A program made the position numbers and the translations under genes. Positions 4,201 to 8,937 of a stretch of DNA of 8,937 nt are shown here, piece after piece. Each line of letters begins with the position of its first letter. The first letter of the stretch is position 1. This stretch comes from Promethearchaeota archaeon (GTDB lineage Archaea; Asgardarchaeota; Lokiarchaeia; Sigynarchaeales; SOKP01): the NCBI GenBank assembly GCA_014729315.1, contig WJKD01000316.1, positions 1 through 8,937 on the forward strand, in the 5' to 3' direction. The notes beneath the pieces were generated by a model. That model was not told the DNA's origin. It saw nothing but the letters and a program-made list of their open reading frames with translations, and searched no databases.

Positions 4201-7019
4201 ATTTCTACTGGATAAACGACACAATCAATTTTACCGTCGACACAGATGGGGTTATTACAAATAAAAGCGTCCTGTTTATTGGTGTTTATTGGTTGGAGAT
4301 CCGGGCGTGCGATAATTATAACAACAACGCAACTGCGATTATAAACGTCACGGTTCAAGATACCACGCCTCCCGAATGGGTGGAACCTATTGATACTTCT
4401 CAAAATTTAGAATTTGGTTCCAATTATTTCTATGATGTTAACGCCACTGATCCCTCGGGTATCAGTGATTATTGGGTTGAAGATGATACAAAATTTACCG
4501 TTGATGAAGACGGAAAAATAACTAATATTTCATCTCTTTCTTTAGGGATTAATTCATTAATGATTGGAGTAAATGATACTTACAATAACTTAGATATAGT
4601 TAATGTACAAATTCTAGTATCAGATAACACTCCGCCTGACTGGATAGAATCACCTGAGGATAGGGAGCTAGAGCTTGGAACAGATTTCACCTACGACGTA
4701 AACGCAACCGACCCCTCCGGGATTAATTTCTACTGGATAAATGACACAATCGATTTTACCGTCGACGCAGACGGGCTTATTACAAATAATAGCGTGCTAT
4801 ATATTGGCGTTTATTGGTTGGAGATCCGTGCGTGCGATAATTATAATAACAACGCAACTGTTATTATAAACGTCACGGTTCAAGATACCACGCCTCCCGA
4901 ATGGGTAGAAATACTTGAAGATCGAGAGGTAGAGTACGGAGCAAATTTCTTTTACGATGTAAATGCGACCGACCCCTCTGGGATCGATTGTTATTGGATA
5001 AACAACACGGTCAACTTTATAATCGATGGAGATGGAAAAATCACAAATAATAGCGCCCTATATATTGGTGTTTATTGGTTGGAGATCCGGGCGTGCGATA
5101 ATTATAATAACAACGCAACTGCGATTATAAACGTCACGGTTCAAGATACCACGCCTCCCGAATGGTTGGAACCACTTGAAGATCGAGAAGTAGAATATGG
5201 AGCAAATTTTTATTACGATGTTAACGCTACAGATCCATCTGGAATCAGCGAATATTGGGTTGGAGATCAAACGAGATTTTATGTTGATAGTGATGGAATA
5301 ATAACTAATATTTCGTCTCTTTCAGAGGGTATACACTTTTTAAGTATTAGTGTAAATGATACGTATAATAATATCAAGACTATAGTTATACGTGTAACTG
5401 TCACGGATACTACTCCACCAAACTGGATTCAAAATCCTCAAGATCGACATTCCGAATTCGGTACAGACTTTTATTACGATGTTAACGCGACTGATCCATT
5501 AGGAATAAACTTTTACTGGATTAACAACACAGTCAATTTTTCGATCGATGGAGACGGAAAAATCACAAATAATAGCGCCCTATTTATTGGTGTTTATTGG
5601 TTGGAGATCCGGGCGTGCGACAATTCCAACAACAACGCTACTGCGATTATCAATATTACAATCCAAGATACCACACCTCCTGATTGGAACCAAGATCCGA
5701 CTGACCAAATATTTGAATTCGGGACGAATTTTTGTTATGATTTAAATTCTTCAGATTTATCAGGTATAGATTACTTTTGGATTAACGACACGGTTAACTT
5801 TACCATCGATGCCAACGGAGTTATTACTAATAAAACCGCCTTGGATATAGGCGTATACTGGTTAGAGATCCGAGCGTGCGATCTTTTTAATAATAATGTA
5901 ACAGCGATTATCCTAATTCTAATAGAAGCGTCAGCAGCACCTACGCTTAACCAACCATTAACAAACCCTACAATCGAAATCGGTACCTCTTTTAGTTATG
6001 TTTTTAATGTTTCTGATTTATCCGGAATTGATAAATACTGGATTAACGATACAAATAACTTCCAAATTGACAATGATGGGGTAATTTCTAATATAGTTCC
6101 TCTAGTTGTAGGGGTATACTGGTTGGAAATCAATGCTAACGATACTCTTGGAAATATTTTAACATTGATGATAAATATAACTGTGCAAAGTAAAGCGTCA
6201 ACTTTTCTGGGAGGAGACGATGACGATGACAAAGGAGAAAAAGAAGAAGAATTTGGAATGGAAATAATTATCGTCATACTTGCAATAGGAAGTGTCGCAA
6301 CCCTTTCATCCTATGGGATTTATCGATACAGAACTAAAAAAATTCAATCTAAGTCGAAATCAAGTGGTCAAAAAGAACTTAGATCGAAGAAATTGCTAAC
6401 TCATGATTTTTCAGAATCAAAGAAAATCGAGAAGAAGCCTTTAAAACAACCAATTGAAGCAAAAGGCAAAAAACTTAAAGAAATGGATGAAGCTAAATCG
6501 GTACCTCTGAGCTTAACTAAACAAGAAAAAAGAGAATTAGAAAAAACTGAAGCAGAAGTTGATGTTAAAAAAGATATTATTAAATGTCTTGTACATCGGG
6601 GACCAATAAAAGGGAGCGTATATCTTTGTCCAAATTGTCAAGCCCATTACTGTAATAGATGCGCAAAAGTCTTAAAAATGAAGGAAGAAACATGTTGGTC
6701 GTGTGGGAGCGAAATTGAGGTAAGTTATACATCAAAAGAAAAGCGCGAGCTATTAGAGGAAAATGCAAAAGACATATACGGGGCGCTACTTCTAGAGAAT
6801 CCAGAAATTGCCGAATATCTTAATACTGATAAATCAGTGAAAGAATTTCCAGAATTGAAAAAATATTTCTTAAATGTTATAACTGACGAGGAGCTAGACA
6901 GAATTGACCTCCTTAATCTTTCAATCGAAGATAAAAAGAAATTTCTTGACGAGATCCTCAATTTAGACATAGAGGAGAGAAGGGAATTAATTGACGAAAT
7001 GCTAGCCTTGGAGAAATAA
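1281..7019 (+). CDS. Giant single-pass surface receptor/adhesin: FG-GAP propellers, Ig-like repeats, TM helix, cytoplasmic zinc finger
   Basis: A 1912-residue protein. Residues 1-27 form a signal peptide (K4-R5, then a hydrophobic core to about 26; no lipobox). Residues about 65-767 carry 14 FG-GAP/VCBS blades, each with an intact D-x-N-x-D-G-x-x-D loop (first Asp at 84, 134, 184, 237, 287, 337, 390, 440, 490, 540, 590, 640, 690, 740). This loop binds calcium in integrin-alpha-type propellers. Residues 768-1639 are ten Ig/cadherin-like (He_PIG-like) domains of 87-88 residues. An acidic stalk (D1646-D1650, KEEE) precedes a membrane helix at about 1662-1681, then a basic cytoplasmic segment. 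An eight-ligand zinc finger lies at 1769-1808 and an acidic helical tail runs to 1912. N-x-S/T sequons are very dense outside the membrane, suggesting heavy N-glycosylation. The architecture implies an N-out receptor or adhesin with an intracellular adaptor module. The ligand is unknown. An S-layer-associated protein is the main alternative. The frame is uninterrupted. Confidence 0.92.
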   Translation: MNAKRIIIISLLFILSIQFLVFIIPLNFERKSPSQNQENENAEYDLYPEFDKNRSLTTAAGSWEPRTTLQGPWGSNPLQGAVGDVNNDGQKDIVIANLEDDTISIFTWNPISDTWNTETRIDVGDAPYSVDIGDVNNDGQNDIVTANYADQTISIILWNTTTETFANEFTKATSFSANFVCIGDANNDGEEDIVVSTQSKIINLFLWNISTNDWNARTSITAEDPGGPYIRESSVVDANNDGYNDLVSINSLSGNINLMIWDPIDEDWEDSNNMNMGAYPYYFDIDDINNDGYNDILVGDDDAKINYRYWNYTLKNWGPINTINIGGDGIKDVDIGDANNDGYNDIVAANYDGNFWDYLHIFLWNTSTNNWNEEIKKVVGGNPRDPHIDDVNNDGENDIITIDSSSSQASIFFWSTSTNDWAKQDVKSVSTTPSGMSMGDVNNDGEEDIVTVNFKENSVSILCWNSTTSDWNLPINESVGNGPQSIYIGDANNDGQNDIVTANNLDNNVSILCWNISLGTWDSPINKSVGFSPNGVSIGDANNDGTNDIVTANYLSDNVTILCWNSKTDNWNLPINETVGNGPYSVSIGDANNDGQNDIVTANKEDNNISILLWNASQGVWDTSIEKKVEQDPVSVALGDVNNDGEIDIVTANNQSNSVSILCWNTTTNNWNMVINETVNTNPVHVALGDANNDGQNDIVTANFYGNNVSILCWNISLGTWDSLINRKVGNRPISVNIGDANHDGQKDIVTANQLDGTISILSWTDTINPSWDESPTNQIINFGSNVSYNVNASDLSGISRYCLNNTEKFTIDEDGLITNKTSLAIGIYWLQITAYDPYNNNISAIINMTVLDISAPTWDEIPKNQLLESGAEFIYDINASDNSGISFYWINDTINFSIAVNGSISNESALEVGVYWLEIRACDPYNNNVTKIINITIEPSTPPEWDETIKDQFLEYGSNFFYDVNATDLSGIDFYWINDTINFTVDTDGVITNKSVLFIGVYWLEIRACDNYNNNATAIINVTVQDTTPPEWVEPIDTSQNLEFGSNYFYDVNATDPSGISDYWVEDDTKFTVDEDGKITNISSLSLGINSLMIGVNDTYNNLDIVNVQILVSDNTPPDWIESPEDRELELGTDFTYDVNATDPSGINFYWINDTIDFTVDADGLITNNSVLYIGVYWLEIRACDNYNNNATVIINVTVQDTTPPEWVEILEDREVEYGANFFYDVNATDPSGIDCYWINNTVNFIIDGDGKITNNSALYIGVYWLEIRACDNYNNNATAIINVTVQDTTPPEWLEPLEDREVEYGANFYYDVNATDPSGISEYWVGDQTRFYVDSDGIITNISSLSEGIHFLSISVNDTYNNIKTIVIRVTVTDTTPPNWIQNPQDRHSEFGTDFYYDVNATDPLGINFYWINNTVNFSIDGDGKITNNSALFIGVYWLEIRACDNSNNNATAIINITIQDTTPPDWNQDPTDQIFEFGTNFCYDLNSSDLSGIDYFWINDTVNFTIDANGVITNKTALDIGVYWLEIRACDLFNNNVTAIILILIEASAAPTLNQPLTNPTIEIGTSFSYVFNVSDLSGIDKYWINDTNNFQIDNDGVISNIVPLVVGVYWLEINANDTLGNILTLMINITVQSKASTFLGGDDDDDKGEKEEEFGMEIIIVILAIGSVATLSSYGIYRYRTKKIQSKSKSSGQKELRSKKLLTHDFSESKKIEKKPLKQPIEAKGKKLKEMDEAKSVPLSLTKQEKRELEKTEAEVDVKKDIIKCLVHRGPIKGSVYLCPNCQAHYCNRCAKVLKMKEETCWSCGSEIEVSYTSKEKRELLEENAKDIYGALLLENPEIAEYLNTDKSVKEFPELKKYFLNVITDEELDRIDLLNLSIEDKKKFLDEILNLDIEERRELIDEMLALEK
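1473..3581 (+). repeat. 14 tandem FG-GAP/VCBS blade repeats, about 150 nt each
   Basis: Residues 65-767 of the giant protein. Each unit has the core GD(A/V)NNDGxxDIVTAN followed by a SIxxWN strand. Spacing between calcium loops is 50, 50, 53, 50, 50, 53 residues in the first seven and exactly 50 between all loops from the seventh to the fourteenth. Fourteen blades fit two seven-bladed beta-propellers. The second half is more uniform: ILCWN in five of its seven blades, none in the first half. DNA copies can be close: 2808-2836 and 3408-3436 are identical over 29 bases, exactly 600 bases apart. Confidence 0.85.
3582..6197 (+). repeat. Ten tandem Ig/cadherin-like domains, 261-264 nt each
   Basis: Residues 768-1639. 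The conserved Trp near each domain start is at 772, 859, 946, 1033, 1121, 1208, 1295, 1382 and 1469, with Leu at 1556 in the tenth. The spacing is 87 except one of 88. The consensus is roughly TPPxW, E-x-G-x-x-F-x-YDVNATD, SGI-x-x-YWIND, F-x-ID-x-DG-x-ITN, GVYWLEI-x-A-x-D and a closing I-x-V-x-D strand. It matches the pattern of putative-Ig He_PIG/cadherin-like families. Domains 4 and 7 form a divergent subtype lacking the GVYWLEIRACD strand. Confidence 0.85.
4107..5675 (+). repeat. Duplicated three-domain unit within the Ig-like array
   Basis: Domains 3-4-5 (4107-4892) and 6-7-8 (4893-5675) correspond one to one. Domains 3 and 6 share NFFYDVNATD and SGID. Domains 4 and 7 share SGIS-(D/E)-YWV, ITNISSLS and VNDTYNN. 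Domains 5 and 8 share GTDF and GIN. The block 4277-4379 recurs at 5063-5165 (786 bases on) with one difference in 103 bases, and at 4802-4904 with a few more. This is a recent segmental duplication or gene conversion. Confidence 0.7.
6585..6704 (+). other. Cytoplasmic eight-ligand zinc finger (RING/B-box-like) of the giant protein
   Basis: The ligands are C1769, H1772, C1783, C1786, C1791, C1794, C1805 and C1808, giving C-x2-H-x10-C-x2-C-x4-C-x2-C-x10-C-x2-C. Four ligand pairs suit two zinc ions in a treble-clef or cross-brace fold of the RING/B-box/FYVE type. H1789 is a possible alternative ligand. The segment lies about 87 residues after the membrane helix, so it should face the cytoplasm. 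Whether it recruits a partner or acts in an archaeal ubiquitin-like pathway cannot be told from sequence alone. Confidence 0.7.
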
Positions 7020-7046
7020 TTTTCCTTTTTTTTATTTTTTATTTAT
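7020..7046 (+). terminator. T-rich transcription terminator of the giant gene
   Basis: Directly after the TAA at 7017-7019 the plus strand carries a run of mostly T, including eight and six consecutive T. Archaeal RNA polymerase terminates at such oligo-T tracts without needing a hairpin. No comparable T-run is seen on the minus strand after the end of the converging CLC gene. Confidence 0.6.
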
Positions 7047-7102
7047 AATACTATTTATGCGATAATTTTAATATTCTTTAATGAGTCTTATTCTTGGTTA
7101 AT

Positions 7103-8473
7103 CTAAACCCTCTTTTGTCCGGGGATAATAGCACTGGGACCGCTAAATATATATGAGATAATAGTCACGATGCTTGCGGGGATAAAAAGGAAGGGTTCCC
7201 AAGTCATTTCAATAAGTAAAAAGATTGCCGTAATTGGATTGTTTAGTGAAGCACCAAGAACTGCTGCGATTCCTATGAGTACAAAAAGTTCAGGATGTTC
7301 CGGATAAAATAATACACCAAAGAATCCTCCAAGGATAGCTCCGATTAACATCATAGGCAGAATGATCCCAGCACTATTGCTCGTTCCGATGCTAAAAAAA
7401 ATAGCCACTCCAAAAAGCAACAATAAAATTAAGAGGACTGTCCACTCTATTTGATGATTTTTGACCATAAAAGTAAAAAAATCTAAGAAATCGGTATCAG
7501 GGCTCAAGAACATATTTTGAAAATCTTGCGATAAGATTGGAATTATAAAAAACAGAAATACACTATATCCAATAGCTCCTAGCAAGGGTAAAATCCAAAG
7601 TGCGTTCATATTAAAGAATGTTGTGTTTAGATATGCACGAAATGTCCGCAATAAACTCATAAAAATTAATACGAATAAACCTGAAATAATTCCAAAAAAT
7701 ATCAATAATGGCAAGAGAGTTAAATAATTCGTGCTTTCAGGCGTAATTGTTATGTCTGTTTGTATTAACGGTTCAAAATCGAAAAATAAACAGTATATTA
7801 TATAAGCCACACACGACGCTATTAAACTTGGAATAAGCGAGCTATATCTGATGTGATTATAATAAGGAAGCTCTGCGCAAAATAGAGCCCCACTTATTGG
7901 AGCCTTCAATATCGCACTTGTACAAGCACTGGCTCCGATAAATAACGCATCACCTTTTTTTAAACCAAATTTTTCAGATTTAAAAAATAAATATCCTAAA
8001 TTTCCTCCTATAAGCAAACCTGGTCCTTCAAGACCACAGACCATTCCAGAACCAAAAGTCCAAGAAGTGGCAGTTGTTTTAGCGATTAAATTTTTAACCC
8101 GCCTTACACCTCTCTCAGATTTATCTCGTTCGTTAATTTCTCCCATTTCAAACAGATTGACATCTTCAATAAACTCAGCAGCTCCTGTTCCTAATATTCT
8201 TTCGCATTTACAGAATTTAACTAAAAAACCTGTTAAGACTCCGGCAATTATTGGTGAAATGAAATATGGGAAAAGAGAATTCTGAAAAGCGAGTTCAAAA
8301 AAGATCAATAAATAATTAAATAAAACCATTACTATACCGCAGATTGCTCCTAATGTGATTGCAAAAAGTAAAATACCAAAATATTTCTTAACAAACGAGG
8401 AATGGAATATATAGAAACCTCGAAAACGCTCCCATACAGTTTCAGAAATGTTTACATCTGTTTCTTCCTTCAT
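7103..8473 (-). CDS. CLC-family chloride channel/transporter without CBS domains
   Basis: A 456-residue, strongly hydrophobic membrane protein of normal length for a prokaryotic CLC core. Signature segments appear in family order. GTGAAEF (95-101) stands where family members have GSGIP. GLEGPG (147-152) stands for GREGP and keeps the gating glutamate as E149, with Leu replacing the usual Arg. APISGALFCAEL (191-202) is helix H. GTSNSAGIILP (363-373) stands for GNSGGIFAP. A late Tyr (Y441) near the C-terminus may be the pore tyrosine. At the position of the internal proton glutamate of E. coli ClC (E203) the aligned residue is L202. That resembles channel-type CLCs, although some exchangers also lack it. 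No CBS pair follows. The ATG at 8473 is the first reasonable start. The SLOG-like gene ends 60 bases upstream on the same strand, so co-transcription is possible, but a TATA-like box at 8503-8510 suggests an own promoter. It converges on the giant gene. Confidence 0.9.
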   Translation of the reverse strand: MKEETDVNISETVWERFRGFYIFHSSFVKKYFGILLFAITLGAICGIVMVLFNYLLIFFELAFQNSLFPYFISPIIAGVLTGFLVKFCKCERILGTGAAEFIEDVNLFEMGEINERDKSERGVRRVKNLIAKTTATSWTFGSGMVCGLEGPGLLIGGNLGYLFFKSEKFGLKKGDALFIGASACTSAILKAPISGALFCAELPYYNHIRYSSLIPSLIASCVAYIIYCLFFDFEPLIQTDITITPESTNYLTLLPLLIFFGIISGLFVLIFMSLLRTFRAYLNTTFFNMNALWILPLLGAIGYSVFLFFIIPILSQDFQNMFLSPDTDFLDFFTFMVKNHQIEWTVLLILLLLFGVAIFFSIGTSNSAGIILPMMLIGAILGGFFGVLFYPEHPELFVLIGIAAVLGASLNNPITAIFLLIEMTWEPFLFIPASIVTIISYIFSGPSAIIPGQKRV

Positions 8474-8502
8474 AATTATTTCTCGAATGGATTGCTTAGC
8501 TA

Positions 8503-8510
8503 ATAAAATA
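8503..8510 (-). promoter_or_regulatory. TATA-like box upstream of the CLC gene
   Basis: On the minus strand this reads TATTTTAT, within the gap between the SLOG-like gene and the CLC gene. Its spacing predicts an RNA start only a few bases before the ATG at 8473. A short T-run (TTTTT, 8521-8525, read on minus) just after the upstream stop codon could weakly terminate the preceding gene. Both signals are only suggestive in AT-rich DNA. Confidence 0.3.
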
Positions 8511-8533
8511 TCGACTTCATAAAAAGGTTTGCA

Positions 8534-8937
8534 TTACACTTCTTCGGCGAATTGCGTTCCCTCTGAAGAAAGTGAAGAGAACAACTCGTTTATTTTTTTG
8601 ATTGCTTCTGAGGGTGTATTACAACCGTGAATCTTATCGCTCCTACGATCATCGACTTTTTGATCAGCGAAATTTGAAGCCCATCCTTCAATACTGGTTA
8701 AAGCAATGATTGGTTTTTGATAAATCCAGCTGAAACAAATTTCCGACAAAGTTCCTGCTTTTCCACCAATTGCTAACACCAAATCACCCGAAAGTACTAC
8801 TATTATGTTTCTTGCTTGTGAAAATGGCACCGGTATTGCGATGTCAACGAACTGATTAGCAGCCGATTTGTGTTTGTAGGGGATTATTCCGATAGTTAAT
8901 CCGTTTTCTTCTTTCGCTCCCTTACAAACTGCTTCCA
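8534..8937 (-). CDS. Partial CDS, SLOG/LOG-like nucleotide-binding protein (TIGR00725 type), C-terminal part
   Basis: The minus-strand frame is open from the right edge to TAA at 8536-8534, showing 133 complete codons of the C-terminal part. The GTG at 8830 lies mid-domain and is not the start. It begins EAVCKGAKEENGLTIGIIPY, continues through VDIAIPVPFSQARN, and carries the core IGGKAGTLSEI followed by QKPIIAL. The order 'M-E-A-V-x-x-G-A / G-I-I-P / ARN / GG-x-x-GT-x-x-E / KP-(V/I)-I' is that of the Rossmann-like SLOG superfamily, in particular the TIGR00725 branch related to lysine-decarboxylase-like LOG proteins. LOG enzymes release cytokinin bases from nucleoside monophosphates, and the GG-x-x-GT-x-x-E loop binds phosphate. 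The substrate of this protein is unknown. The ending (SSEGTQFAEEV) is a short tail after the last helix. The missing N-terminus should hold the first glycine-rich motif. Confidence 0.82.
   Translation of the reverse strand, partial: EAVCKGAKEENGLTIGIIPYKHKSAANQFVDIAIPVPFSQARNIIVVLSGDLVLAIGGKAGTLSEICFSWIYQKPIIALTSIEGWASNFADQKVDDRRSDKIHGCNTPSEAIKKINELFSSLSSEGTQFAEEV

Noticed and set aside
4188..5270. Two antisense open frames (4188-4403 and 5058-5270, minus) with similar translations
   Set aside because: They lie wholly opposite the Ig-like repeats and resemble each other only because the DNA on the sense strand is repeated; no promoter or ribosome site supports them.
1527..6197. CRISPR array or satellite DNA suggested by regular repeats
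   Set aside because: The periods (150 and 261 nt) are multiples of three, the frame is open throughout and conservation follows protein motifs, so the repeats are protein domains.
6216..6233. DDDDDK as a specific protease site
   Set aside because: It resembles an enterokinase site, but in a highly acidic stalk just outside the membrane it is more simply a charged spacer; no archaeal protease of that specificity is implied.
5548..6970. Other small open frames overlapping the giant gene (5548-5745 plus; 5996-6277, 6580-6768 and 6725-6970 minus)
   Set aside because: All are contained in the well-supported long frame and give low-complexity translations without recognisable domains.
8067..8285. 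Plus-strand open frame opposite the CLC gene
   Set aside because: It is antisense to a clear CLC family region and its translation shows no recognisable domain.
8828..8830. GTG at 8830 as the start of the SLOG-like gene
   Set aside because: The frame stays open to the window edge and the upstream codons match the family (EAVCKGAKEENG, GIIPY), so the gene is truncated by the window rather than short.

Overview
The window looks like a piece of an AT-rich archaeal genome, most likely an Asgard (Lokiarchaeota-like) archaeon. This is an inference from gene style. The signs are TATA-box promoters with short or absent leaders, a tandem winged-helix regulator of archaeal type, and a giant secreted-and-anchored protein with repeats of the 'YDVNATDPSGI..YWIND..GVYWLEI' kind that I associate with Asgard surface proteins. 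It also has a cytoplasmic treble-clef/RING-like zinc finger. No rRNA, tRNA or marker gene is present to prove the lineage.

Layout. At the left edge (1-65, minus) is the first 21 codons of a gene whose start resembles a HEPN-domain protein. It has a well-placed TATA box and appears leaderless. A roughly 400-base gene-free stretch follows, carrying a 22-bp near-perfect dyad (238-259) that could be an operator. A plus-strand multi-winged-helix regulator (464-1153) comes next, and 127 bases later the dominant gene of the window, a 1912-codon surface protein (1281-7019). A T-rich tract ends that gene. On the minus strand, converging on it, are a CLC-family chloride channel/transporter (7103-8473) and, 60 bases upstream of that, the C-terminal part of a SLOG/LOG-like nucleotide-binding protein (8534-8937, running off the right edge).

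The giant protein reads as a single-pass cell-surface receptor or adhesin. It has an N-terminal signal peptide and 14 FG-GAP/VCBS blades, each with an intact D-x-N-x-D-G-x-x-D calcium loop, probably two seven-bladed integrin-like propellers. Ten Ig/cadherin-like domains of about 87 residues follow, then an acidic stalk, one membrane helix, a basic juxtamembrane segment, an eight-ligand zinc finger and a helical acidic tail. Both repeat arrays show higher-order duplication. The second propeller alternates two blade types with a two-blade (300-nt) period. The Ig-like array contains a duplicated three-domain unit with a 103-bp block that differs at one base.

How the genes may work together is largely inference. 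The winged-helix regulator sits directly upstream of the giant gene in the same direction, and a short motif (ATTCTAA) recurs in the gaps before both genes, so local control is possible. The CLC protein and the SLOG protein share a strand but have no evident functional link to the surface protein.
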